Assembly (NCBI GenBank): GCA_035575135.1 | Contig: DATLYE010000027.1 | Span: 1 to 64,000, forward strand | Source: JANWXD01 sp035575135 | GTDB taxonomy: Bacteria; Acidobacteriota; Terriglobia; Bryobacterales; Bryobacteraceae | DNA length: 64,000 nt | Direction: 5' to 3' | Shown here: positions 17,665-25,973 of the stretch, piece by piece | Position numbering within the stretch: the stretch's first letter is position 1 | Layout: every line of letters starts with the position of its first letter | The notes under the pieces: model-generated | What the model was told of the DNA's origin: nothing | Database searches by the model: none | The model's input: only the letters and a program-made list of their open reading frames with translations | Program-made: the position numbers and the translations under genes

Positions 17665-19163
17665 GCGACCCCCTCGGACGGCCGGGCGAATTTCCCTTCA
17701 CACGGGGCATCTACCCGGAGATGTACCGGACCCGCCTTTGGACCATGCGCCAGTACGCGGGCTACGGCAGCGCCGAAGAAAGCAACCAGCGCTACCGGTT
17801 CCTGATCTCCCAGGGCATCACGGGCCTTTCGGTGGCCTTCGATCTGCCGACGCAGATGGGGCTCGACTCGGACGATCCGCTGGCGGCGGGTGAGGTCGGC
17901 CGGGTGGGTGTGGCCGTCTGCTCGCTCGAAGACATGGAGCGGCTTTTCGACGGGATTCGCCTCGAGGAAGTGAGCACCTCCATGACGATCAATGCGACCG
18001 CGGCCATCCTGCTGGCGTTCTACGTGCTGGCGGCCCGCAAACAGGGCGCCGACATGAGCCGGCTCTCTGGCACGGTTCAGAACGACATCCTCAAGGAGTA
18101 CGTGGCGCGCGGCACCTATATTTATCCGCCCAGGCCCGCCCTGCGGCTGGTCACCGACATCCTTTCGTGGGCCGCGCGCGAGCTGCCTCAGTGGAACCCG
18201 ATCTCGATCAGCGGCTACCACATCCGGGAGGCGGGCGCCACGGCCGTCCAGGAGGTCGCCTTTACGCTGGCCAACGCGGAGACCTACATTGAGTCCGCCC
18301 TGGAGGCGGGGCTCGAAGTGGACCGCTTCGCCCCGCGACTCTCCTTTTTCTTCAGTGCACACAACCACTTCTTCGAGGAGATCGCCAAATTCCGGGCGGC
18401 GCGCCGCCTTTACGCACGCCTGATGCGCGATCGCTTCCAAGCCCGCAACCCGCGTTCGATGATGCTCCGCTTCCATGCGCAGACGGCCGGCTCGACCCTT
18501 ACGGCTCAGCAGCCGGATGTCAATCTGGTGCGGGTAACCATTCAGGCGCTGGCGGCAGTGCTGGGCGGCGCACAATCCCTCCATACGAACGCGCGGGACG
18601 AAGCCCTCGGGTTGCCGACCGAAGAGTCGGCGCGCCTGGCCCTGCGCACTCAGCAGATCATCGCCTACGAAAGCGGCGTCACCGCCACGGCCGATCCCGC
18701 GGGCGGCAGCTACTATCTGGAGCAGTTGACCGATTCCATCGAGAAGGAGGCGGAGGGGCTGCTGGAACGCATCCGGGCAATGGGCGGAATGCTGCGCGCC
18801 ATTGAAACCGGCTGGGTCCAGGCGGAAATTCAGGAGGCGGCCTACCGCTATCAGCAGGCCGTCGAGCGCGGCGAGGCCGTAATCGTCGGCGTCAACCGCT
18901 TCCGCATGGAGGAGCCGCAGAAGATCCCGGTCTTCCGCTACGACCCGGAGGTGGAACGCAGGCAGGTGGAGCGAGTCCAGCGGCTGCGAGCCTCGCGCGA
19001 TGCGGCGGCGGTCGAGCGCAGCCTGGCGCGGCTGGAGAGCGCCGCGCGCGGAAGCGAGAATCTCATGCCCTACATTCTGGAGGCGGCGGCTTCTTACGCG
19101 ACCGTGGGGGAGATCTCCCAGCGGCTGCGCGCCGTCTTCGGCGAATACCGCTCCGCCGCCTGA
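17661..19163 (+). CDS. Methylmalonyl-CoA mutase, large (catalytic) subunit without B12 domain
   Basis: 500 residues: the TIM-barrel CoA-binding half only. The B12-binding domain (DxHxxG) is absent and must be encoded elsewhere. MCM is indicated over its relatives: Tyr32 in TRLWTMRQYAGYG corresponds to Tyr89 of the Propionibacterium enzyme, and Arg150 in NDILKEYVARGTYIYPP corresponds to its Arg207; hydroxyisobutyryl-CoA mutase has Ile and Gln there. Other family blocks: SVAFDLPTQMGLDSDDP, ISISGYHIREAGA, GGAQSLHTNARDEALGLPTE and YESGVTATADPAGGSYYLE. It interconverts (R)-methylmalonyl-CoA and succinyl-CoA in propionate and odd-chain metabolism. Confidence 0.93.
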   Translation: MSDPLGRPGEFPFTRGIYPEMYRTRLWTMRQYAGYGSAEESNQRYRFLISQGITGLSVAFDLPTQMGLDSDDPLAAGEVGRVGVAVCSLEDMERLFDGIRLEEVSTSMTINATAAILLAFYVLAARKQGADMSRLSGTVQNDILKEYVARGTYIYPPRPALRLVTDILSWAARELPQWNPISISGYHIREAGATAVQEVAFTLANAETYIESALEAGLEVDRFAPRLSFFFSAHNHFFEEIAKFRAARRLYARLMRDRFQARNPRSMMLRFHAQTAGSTLTAQQPDVNLVRVTIQALAAVLGGAQSLHTNARDEALGLPTEESARLALRTQQIIAYESGVTATADPAGGSYYLEQLTDSIEKEAEGLLERIRAMGGMLRAIETGWVQAEIQEAAYRYQQAVERGEAVIVGVNRFRMEEPQKIPVFRYDPEVERRQVERVQRLRASRDAAAVERSLARLESAARGSENLMPYILEAAASYATVGEISQRLRAVFGEYRSAA

Positions 19164-19164
19164 G

Positions 19165-20298
19165 TCAGGTGGGGCGAGCTTCCACCCACAGCGACCGCGG
19201 AGGAACCACCAGCACGGCAAGGGCGCACAGCGCCGCCACCACCAGGGCCGCGAAAGCCCGCGCCGGGGCCGTGATGCGCTTCAGCAGCCAGCCTTTGGGA
19301 ACGGCGAAGTCCGCCAGCGCCAGCCCGTAAGCCGCCAGTTGGGGACCGGCTAGCGTCCAGCGCCAAGGCGCCGGCAGGGCCAGCGCCGACACCAGCATGG
19401 CCAGCAGCAGGTAGGGGAGAAGCAGGCGTCCCAGTTTCAGGCTGACAAAGTGAAACCGCATGCGATTGGCGGCGCTGAACAGCCCGGGGAAGCTCCACAG
19501 CAGTTGCAGGACACCGGCCTGAGTACGCACCTTGCGCCGGAACTCCGTAGCCACCACCGTCGGTTCGTCCCAAGCCACGGCCTCCTCTTCGAGCACCAGC
19601 CGGTAACCCTGCAAGTGCACCGACAGCGGCAAATAGACATCATCCAGGAGTTGGTCGGGCGGGATAGGCCGGACCAGATCTCGCCGCACCAGGTAGATCG
19701 GCCCGGTGGCGCCCAGCATCGAATCCACCCGGGACAGATTGCGCCGGATCCAGTTCTCGTAGCGCCAGTACAGGCCGGTGCTCCGTTCTTCTTCCGTCTC
19801 TCCCTGCCGGATGAGGAGATTGCCGCTGACGACGCCCACGCTCGGGTCCGCCATCGCACAGACCAGGCACTTCAGGCAGTCCGGCTTGAGCACCTGCCGC
19901 ACGTCGGTCAGCAGCAGCAGTTCGCCGCGCGCGTGCGGGAAGGCGGCGTTCAATGCAGCGGGCTTGCCCCCCGCAGGAACCGCCAGCAGGCGGACGCCTT
20001 GCGGTTCAAAGGAGCGTACGATCTCCTCGGTGCGATCCGTCGAGCCGTCGGAGACGACGATGACATCGAGCAGTTCCCGCGGGTAGTCGGAGGCCAGTAC
20101 GGATTCGAGCTTGCGGCGGATCCACCGTTCCGCGTTGCGCGCCGCGATGATGACCGTGACGCTGCGCGGTTCCCAGCGCTTGCGAACCGGTTTCGAAAAC
20201 CACCGCGCCAGCAGCGCCAGCGCCAGCGGATACAGCACCACCACATAGATGACGCCCACAGCCGCAACGGCGAACACGACTCCGGCCGGCCCCACCAC
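19165..20298 (-). CDS. Membrane glycosyltransferase family 2
   Basis: 377 residues from GTG 20298. An N-terminal transmembrane helix (VVFAVAAVGVIYVVVLYPLA) is followed by the GT-A domain: SVTVIIAARNAERWIRRKLE, VIVVSDGSTDRTEEIV, LLLLTDVRQVL (in place of the usual DxD), then LLDDVYLPLSVHLQG and QLLWSFPGLF. Three to four C-terminal membrane helices follow. This layout is that of cellulose/hyaluronan-synthase-like enzymes that make or extend exported polysaccharide. It is the last of a minus-strand run with a flippase and another glycosyltransferase. Confidence 0.9.
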   Translation of the reverse strand: MVGPAGVVFAVAAVGVIYVVVLYPLALALLARWFSKPVRKRWEPRSVTVIIAARNAERWIRRKLESVLASDYPRELLDVIVVSDGSTDRTEEIVRSFEPQGVRLLAVPAGGKPAALNAAFPHARGELLLLTDVRQVLKPDCLKCLVCAMADPSVGVVSGNLLIRQGETEEERSTGLYWRYENWIRRNLSRVDSMLGATGPIYLVRRDLVRPIPPDQLLDDVYLPLSVHLQGYRLVLEEEAVAWDEPTVVATEFRRKVRTQAGVLQLLWSFPGLFSAANRMRFHFVSLKLGRLLLPYLLLAMLVSALALPAPWRWTLAGPQLAAYGLALADFAVPKGWLLKRITAPARAFAALVVAALCALAVLVVPPRSLWVEARPT

Positions 20299-20329
20299 GA
20301 TTTCATTGTGCCTCAGACGGAGCAGCCGC

Positions 20330-21913
20330 CTACCCTGCGCGCGAAGCCCGGGGCAGGATGCGCCGCCAGGAGGCCGCCTTTTCCAGTACGAGGGCCCTGT
20401 GATCGGGCCACAGAACCATTACCGCCGCTCCTGCGCCGTAAACCGCGCAGTGAAGCGCCCAGAGTCCGAACAGTTCGATCCAGGAGTTCCCCGGCAGGAT
20501 CCGCTTCCACAGATGCAGCGCCAGGATGGAAATGACGGCAAGCAGTAGCGGGCGGGGATAGATCTTCCGCACGAACTCCGTCCAGGAGAGCTCAAACTCC
20601 CGGCAGAAGATTCGGCTCAAATTGAGCGACCGGTTCAGGGCGACGAGCACGCTGAAAACAGCCGCGGCGCCCGCAATGCCGAAGCGCGGTAACACCACCG
20701 CGCAACCCAACAAGACCAACACGGCTTCCGCCAGCACCGACAGCGCGTAGGCTTCGTAGCGGGCGATCCCCATCAGGATCGAGGCGGAGATGAATTGCCC
20801 CATCCACAGCGTGTAGCCGGCGATCAGCACCGGCAGCAAAATGCGCGCCTGCCCGGCAAACTCCGCGTTCACCCAAAGCCGGCAGACGTTCTCGCTGAAC
20901 ACGAACAGGAAACTGGCCGGAAGAGCCCACAGCGCCAGGCAGTACGTGTTCCCGTACTGGGACAGACGCAGGATGCGCGCGCGATCCCCCTGGGCCATCC
21001 ACGCCGAAGCGCGCGGGCTCGTCACCAGCCCGATGCGCCCGATCACGTCACCGACGTAGTCCAGGATCTTTTGAGAGACGGTGTAGTAGGTGACGTGGCG
21101 CACCGGCAGGAAATAGGCGATCAGCGCCGGGATGCCCGCCTGCAGCAGGCGGGCTCCCAAGAGGGCCGAAAACACTTGCCGCCCGTAAGAGACCAGCTGC
21201 CGCGCCATCTCCCACGTCACATAGCGCGGCGACAGGTGGATCTCCGGATAGATCCTCACCGCGGCAAGGAAGAGCGCAACGTAAGTGGCGGCCTGCGTCG
21301 CCGCCAGAACGATTCCCATCTCCCAGAGCCCGTATCCGTGCCAGACCACCAAAACCACCAGAACGCTCCGGGCGAGCGTGGAACCGATCGTGATCGCGTT
21401 GGTGAGATCGAAGCGTTGAAACCCCTCGAGCACCGCGCCGAAGACGTTAAACACCAACCCGAAGGCCCAGCTGAGGGCGATCACCCGGATCAACGCGGGA
21501 AACTCGGGCGCCGCCACCTTGAGATAGGCGGCGATACGCTCGGCGTTGAACCACAGCAGCAACAGTACGGCCGTGCCGCACATGCCGGAATAACTGAGTG
21601 CGGTGCTCACCAGCCGGTTCAGTTCGCCGGTGCGGTTGAGCGCCCGGTATTCCGCCGAGTACTTGACCGTGGCGGGACGGAAGCCGAGATCAATCAGCCA
21701 AAAGTATTCGACGAACGACAGGGCCAGCGCCCAGACGCCATACCCCTCTGATCCGATGCGCCGGATCAGAAAGGGCGGCACCAGCAGGCCGACCACGATC
21801 AGTGCGCCGGCCCCCATCCAGCTCCAGACAATGTTGAGCAGGTACCGGCGGCGGCCCAGGAAGGATTCCGCAGCGACCGGCGTGGCAGGCGGTTCCGGGC
21901 TCATGCCGTTCAT
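20330..21913 (-). CDS. Polysaccharide flippase (Wzx/MATE-like)
   Basis: 527 residues from ATG 21913 (ATG 21904 also possible), with 12-14 predicted membrane helices. It begins LNIVWSWMGAGALIVVGLLV and IGSEGYGVWALALSFVEYFW, the N-terminal signature of the polysaccharide biosynthesis/export branch of the MOP superfamily. It probably flips lipid-linked oligosaccharide across the inner membrane. Neighbouring glycosyltransferases on both sides support this. Confidence 0.9.
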   Translation of the reverse strand: MNGMSPEPPATPVAAESFLGRRRYLLNIVWSWMGAGALIVVGLLVPPFLIRRIGSEGYGVWALALSFVEYFWLIDLGFRPATVKYSAEYRALNRTGELNRLVSTALSYSGMCGTAVLLLLWFNAERIAAYLKVAAPEFPALIRVIALSWAFGLVFNVFGAVLEGFQRFDLTNAITIGSTLARSVLVVLVVWHGYGLWEMGIVLAATQAATYVALFLAAVRIYPEIHLSPRYVTWEMARQLVSYGRQVFSALLGARLLQAGIPALIAYFLPVRHVTYYTVSQKILDYVGDVIGRIGLVTSPRASAWMAQGDRARILRLSQYGNTYCLALWALPASFLFVFSENVCRLWVNAEFAGQARILLPVLIAGYTLWMGQFISASILMGIARYEAYALSVLAEAVLVLLGCAVVLPRFGIAGAAAVFSVLVALNRSLNLSRIFCREFELSWTEFVRKIYPRPLLLAVISILALHLWKRILPGNSWIELFGLWALHCAVYGAGAAVMVLWPDHRALVLEKAASWRRILPRASRAG

Positions 21914-21971
21914 CCCGGGGTTGGACTACCCGTTTGCCGCCCGCCGGCGAAATGACCCGGGAAGCGAAGCT

Positions 21972-22985
21972 TCATGAAGGCCGGACCACCGGGGCTGTAT
22001 CACGCTGCCGCAACGGCCCCTCCAACAGTCGGGTCGCCAGATCAATGAGCCGCTGGCGCAGCTCCGGTTCTCCGCCGCAGCTTTCGGCGTAAAGGCGGCC
22101 CGCCTCGGCGGTTCGCAGCCGCAGCCCGTCATCCTGCCAGGCGGCCCGGATGGCGGCGGCAAGAGCCTCGGCGTCGCCCGGAGGCACGAGAATGACCTGC
22201 GAGGGGTCCAGCACGTCGCTGATGCCGGGCCCCGCCGTCGCGATCACGCACTTGCCCATCAGCATGCTGTTCAGACAGGAGCTGATGCCCGAGGGAGCGA
22301 TGCGGGAGGGCAGGATGGGAATCACCACCAGTCGCGCCGCTTCGATCATCCGGATCATGGACTCGGGCGATCCGTCGTCATCCAGCAGGCGCACGTTCGG
22401 CGGCAGCGCCCCGAGGGGCCGGGTGAAGCGCGAGCCGTGGCGCGCAATCTGACTCCAGTCCGGGCGAGGAATCGCCGCCGGAAGGCCGGTGCGCTCCACC
22501 GCGTCGAAGAACAGATCGTAGTCCCGCTCCGAGTAACCGAAGCACAGAACGTACTCCCCGTCCGGATTCACGCGGTAGGGATAGCGGTAGCGGATGTTGG
22601 GCTTGAAGGCCACGTACGAAGCCCGCTCGGGACCGATGCCGAAGTATTTCTGGTAGCCTTCCAGGTCCCGCTGATAAAAAGAGAAATGCTCGACCCGGGC
22701 AAGCAGCCGGCGCTTCAGAGGAAGCGTCAGCCGGGCCTTCCAGGTCTCCGGCTTGCGCAGCACCAGATCATTGGCCAGAATCGGCCGTCGCAGGAAGGGG
22801 AACAGGAAAAAAACAAAAGCCAGCTTGAGCGTCAGAGTCACGTCGCAGTTGATCAGCAGCAGATCGGCGTGCCGGGCGCGCGTGAGAAACTGCCAGAGCG
22901 TTCGGGCCGCCTTCGCCTCCCCGGGCGCCCCCGAACTGGAGCGAAAGGTTTCCGGAAAGCGAGGGAAATTCGTCACGATTCGCAT
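21972..22985 (-). CDS. Glycosyltransferase, GT-B type (family 4/1-like)
   Basis: 337 residues. The N-terminal half is divergent and contains a hydrophobic LKLAFVFFLFPFLRRPI stretch that may bind membrane. The C-terminal donor domain is recognisable: EYVLCFGYSERDYDLFFDAV, RLLDDDGSPESMIRMIEAAR, SRIAPSGISSCLNSMLMGKC, VIATAGPGISDVL, then VILVPPGDAEALAAAIRAAW. The start at 22985 is 9 bases after the aminotransferase stop, so it shares that transcript. Sugar and acceptor unknown. Confidence 0.8.
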   Translation of the reverse strand: MRIVTNFPRFPETFRSSSGAPGEAKAARTLWQFLTRARHADLLLINCDVTLTLKLAFVFFLFPFLRRPILANDLVLRKPETWKARLTLPLKRRLLARVEHFSFYQRDLEGYQKYFGIGPERASYVAFKPNIRYRYPYRVNPDGEYVLCFGYSERDYDLFFDAVERTGLPAAIPRPDWSQIARHGSRFTRPLGALPPNVRLLDDDGSPESMIRMIEAARLVVIPILPSRIAPSGISSCLNSMLMGKCVIATAGPGISDVLDPSQVILVPPGDAEALAAAIRAAWQDDGLRLRTAEAGRLYAESCGGEPELRQRLIDLATRLLEGPLRQRDTAPVVRPS

Positions 22986-22994
22986 CGCCGTTGC

Positions 22995-24242
22995 CTAAGG
23001 CGCCGGCTCGCCGATCTCCGGCGGCTTGACCCTCCGGAAGAGCTTTCCCAGGATCTTGACGGCTCGTTCGAGTTCGGCCTCCGTGATGACATAGGGGGGC
23101 AGGAACCGAAGGACCCGCTCCTGCGTGCAGTTGATGAGCAGGCCTTCCGCCAGCGCCTCGGAAACCAGCTCCTTGCCCGGGATCGTCAGCTCGACGCCGA
23201 TCATCAGCCCGAAGCCGCGCACCTCGCGCACGAAGCTGTGGTGGCGCGCCAGCTCGCAAAGTTCCCGCTGGAAGTACCCCCCTGCCGTGTGGATGTGCAA
23301 CAGCTGTTCGTCGAGAATATCCAGGAACTCGAGGGCCACCCGGCAGGCCAGCGGGCCGCCCCCGAACGTGGAGCCGTGCATTCCGGGGCCGATCGTGGAA
23401 GCGGCTCTCTCGTTGGCCAAAATCGCCCCGAGAGGCAACCCGCAAGCCAGTGGTTTGGCGACCACCGCGATGTCCGGCGCCACGGGCGGCTCCGCCAGCT
23501 GGTAGGCGAAATAGGTGCCGGTCCGCCCCAGCCCGCACTGGATTTCGTCGAAAACCAGCAGCGCATCGAAGCGATCCGCCAGAGCCCGCGCCTGGCGGGC
23601 ATACTCCACCGGCAGAGGAACGACGCCGCCCTCTCCCTGAATCCATTCGAGCACGATGCCGGCCGTGCGCTCGCTCACGGCGGCCTCGAGCGCCGCACCG
23701 TCGCCCGGCGCCACAAACCGGACTCCCGGCAGCAGCGGCTCGAAATCCTTGCGGTATTTCTCCTGCCCGGTGACGGAAAGCGCGCCGAGCGTGCGCCCGT
23801 GGAAGGAGTTCTCCAGAGAGACGATTTCGTACTTCTCCGGATGAATTCGCCGCCCGTGCGCCCGGACCATCTTCAGGGCGCCCTCCATGGCTTCCGTACC
23901 GGAGTTGCAAAAAAAGCAGCGAGCCAGCCCGCTGCGCTCGACCAGCCGCCGGGCCAGCGGCGCCTGGTAGTCGTGGTAGTACAGGTTGGAGCAGTGAATC
24001 AGCAGGCCCGCCTGCTCCCGCAACACGCGCAGAATCCTCGGATGGGCGTGACCGAGAGCATTGACGCCGATGCCGGAGATCAGATCCAGATAGCGGCGTC
24101 CTTCGGCATCGTACAACCAGCAGCCTTTGCCCCGGCGGAGCACAACCGGATAGCGGCTGTAGTTTTGCAGCAGGTATTCCCGTTCGAGCTCGATCACTGA
24201 CTCCACGGGCGGCTTCCCGGTGGAAGACGACACAAGAGTCAT
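22995..24242 (-). CDS. argD: Class III aminotransferase, acetylornithine aminotransferase type
   Basis: 415 residues from ATG 24242; a GTG six codons upstream is possible. PLP enzyme with YLDLISGIGVNALGHAHPRI, CFFCNSGTEAMEGALKMVRA, ENSFHGRTLGALSVTGQEKY, the DEIQCGLGRTGTYFAYQ metal/PLP block and the lysine in AVVAKPLACGLPLGAI, then GSTFGGGPLACRVALEFLDI. These match ArgD/ornithine aminotransferase. No other arginine genes are near, and it heads a polysaccharide gene run, so a role in amino-sugar synthesis is possible but those usually use a different fold. The symbol is tentative. Confidence 0.8.
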   Translation of the reverse strand: MTLVSSSTGKPPVESVIELEREYLLQNYSRYPVVLRRGKGCWLYDAEGRRYLDLISGIGVNALGHAHPRILRVLREQAGLLIHCSNLYYHDYQAPLARRLVERSGLARCFFCNSGTEAMEGALKMVRAHGRRIHPEKYEIVSLENSFHGRTLGALSVTGQEKYRKDFEPLLPGVRFVAPGDGAALEAAVSERTAGIVLEWIQGEGGVVPLPVEYARQARALADRFDALLVFDEIQCGLGRTGTYFAYQLAEPPVAPDIAVVAKPLACGLPLGAILANERAASTIGPGMHGSTFGGGPLACRVALEFLDILDEQLLHIHTAGGYFQRELCELARHHSFVREVRGFGLMIGVELTIPGKELVSEALAEGLLINCTQERVLRFLPPYVITEAELERAVKILGKLFRRVKPPEIGEPAP

Positions 24243-24300
24243 TGTTTCATGATACTGCACGGCCGGCGCGCGCCTGCTTGCGCGCCTCCTGAAGCCGATT

Positions 24301-24331
24301 TGTTATGATGCGGTGCGAAAAAACATTCGCA
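24301..24331 (+). promoter_or_regulatory. xylB promoter with adjacent palindrome
   Basis: Extended -10 TGTTATGAT (24301-24309). Five bases downstream is a palindrome TGCGAA-N6-TTCGCA (24314-24331) that would cover the transcription start. This is a typical position for a repressor site. No regulator gene for it is adjacent, so the binding protein is unknown. Confidence 0.5.
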
Positions 24332-24347
24332 TCGAGGTCTCATCTGC

Positions 24348-25844
24348 ATGTACTGGCTAGGATTGGACGTGGGAACCGGCGGCAGCCGGGCGCTGCTGGT
24401 GGACGAGCGAGGAAATGTCAAAGCGGGCTTTACGGCGCCCCATGAGGAGATGCGCATGGAACGGCCGTTGTGGGCCGAGCAGCACCCCGAGAACTGGTGG
24501 GAGGCGGCTCAGTCGGCCATCCGGGGCGTGCTGGCCGAAGCCGGAGCTGCCGGCAAGGACGTCCGCGGCGTGGGACTTTCCGGCCAGATGCACGGGCTGG
24601 TGCTCCTGGACGCCCAGGACCACGTGATCCGGCCCGCGTTGATCTGGTGCGATCAGCGCAGCCAGGCGCAGGTGGACTACGTCAACCGCGTGGTGGGCAA
24701 GGAGAACGTTCTGGCCTTCACGGCGAACCCGGTGCTCACCGGCTTCACCTTGCCCAAACTGCTCTGGGTGCGCGACCACGAACCGGCCAACTTTGCGCGC
24801 ATCCGCAGGATGCTGCTTCCCAAGGATTACGTGCGCTTTCGCCTCACGGGCGAGTACGCAACGGAGGTCTCTGACGCCTCCGGCACGTCATTGTTTGATG
24901 TGGTGCGGCGGCGCTGGTCCTCGCAGATGCTCGAGCGCCTCAAGCTGGATGCCGCCATCCTGCCGCAAGTCTACGAATCCAGTGAGGTGACCGGACGGGT
25001 GACCGAGTCGGCCGCTGCGGCCACGGGCCTGGCCCCAGGCACTCCGGTCGTGGGGGGCGGCGGCGACCAGGCGGCAAGCGCGGTCGGCAATGGAGTCGTC
25101 GAACCAGGCATCGTTTCCTGCACGCTGGGAACTTCCGGCGTCGTCTTCGCCCACATGGACAGGCCGGCCTACGATCCGCTCGGACGCGTGCACACCTTCT
25201 GCCACGCCGTCCGGGGCGCCTGGCATGTCATGGGCGTTACGCAGGGAGCGGGGCTGAGCTTGCAGTGGTTCCGCAACCAGCTCGCGCCCGCGGCGGACTA
25301 CGATGCCCTGACCGCAGAAGCCGCAGCGGCTCCTCCCCTGTCCCACGGTCTGTTCTGGCTCCCCTACCTGATGGGAGAGCGCACGCCCCACCTGGACTCG
25401 ACCGCGCGCGGCGGCTGGATCGGTTTGACCGCGAAACACACGCGGGCCGATTTGTTGCGTTCCCTGCTCGAGGGCGTCTCCTACAGCCAGAAAGACTGCC
25501 TGGACATCATCGAAGCGATGGGGGTGTCCGTGGAATCGGTGCGGGCCTCCGGCGGCGGAGCCCGCAGCGCCTTCTGGCGGCAACTGCTGGCCGACATCTT
25601 CGGCAAGCGTGTGGTGACGCTGGCCTCGCAGGAGGGATCCGCATACGGAGCCGCCATCCTGGCCCTCGTAGGCACAGGGGTGTACTCGTCGGTGCCCGAG
25701 GCCTGCCGCGCCGTCATCCGGGAAGTGGAGTCCGTGTTGCCGCGACCCCATGAGTCCCAGCTGTACCTGCGCGGTCACGAGGTGTATCGGACTTTGTACC
25801 CGACGCTCAAGCCCGTCTACAGTTTGATCGAGAACTTGCTCTAG
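24348..25844 (+). CDS. xylB: Xylulokinase
   Basis: 498 residues. FGGY-family sugar kinase that phosphorylates D-xylulose. Visible motifs are LGLDVGTGGSRALLVD (phosphate loop 1), GVGLSGQMHGLVLLDA with the QMHG characteristic of xylulokinases, IWCDQRSQAQVDYVN, DASGTSLFDVVRRRW, VVGGGGDQAASAVGNGVVEP, YLMGERTPHLDSTARGGWIG and the C-terminal FGGY-like VRASGGGARSAFWRQLLADI. It is followed by a sodium/sugar symporter, an RraA-like protein and an aldose epimerase, so this is a sugar-use cluster, probably for pentoses. Confidence 0.95.
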   Translation: MYWLGLDVGTGGSRALLVDERGNVKAGFTAPHEEMRMERPLWAEQHPENWWEAAQSAIRGVLAEAGAAGKDVRGVGLSGQMHGLVLLDAQDHVIRPALIWCDQRSQAQVDYVNRVVGKENVLAFTANPVLTGFTLPKLLWVRDHEPANFARIRRMLLPKDYVRFRLTGEYATEVSDASGTSLFDVVRRRWSSQMLERLKLDAAILPQVYESSEVTGRVTESAAAATGLAPGTPVVGGGGDQAASAVGNGVVEPGIVSCTLGTSGVVFAHMDRPAYDPLGRVHTFCHAVRGAWHVMGVTQGAGLSLQWFRNQLAPAADYDALTAEAAAAPPLSHGLFWLPYLMGERTPHLDSTARGGWIGLTAKHTRADLLRSLLEGVSYSQKDCLDIIEAMGVSVESVRASGGGARSAFWRQLLADIFGKRVVTLASQEGSAYGAAILALVGTGVYSSVPEACRAVIREVESVLPRPHESQLYLRGHEVYRTLYPTLKPVYSLIENLL

Positions 25845-25873
25845 CCGCCATCCGGTTGCGGATCCTGCGCCTC

Positions 25874-25886
25874 TGAAAGCGCTTCC
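25874..25886 (+). promoter_or_regulatory. LacI/GalR-type operator, cre-like, before the symporter gene
   Basis: TGAAAGCGCTTCC fits the LacI/GalR-family operator and catabolite-responsive pattern TGnAAnCGnTnnC with a central AGCGCT. A TTGACC (25919-25924) lies downstream, and GGCCGT/ACGGCC arms (25925-25930, 25943-25948) flank a possible -10. A LacI-family regulator encoded elsewhere is the likely ligand. Confidence 0.5.
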
Positions 25887-25973
25887 CCAGACGGCCCAAT
25901 CTGAGAGATACTCAAGGGTTTGACCGGCCGTGACACGGGGTTACGGCCGTGCACAGAAAGGAACTGAGGTCAT

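Noticed and set aside
17661..19163. Assignment as 2-hydroxyisobutyryl-CoA or isobutyryl-CoA mutase
   Set aside because: Tyr32 and Arg150 at the two specificity positions match methylmalonyl-CoA mutase; the alternatives have Ile or Phe and Gln there.
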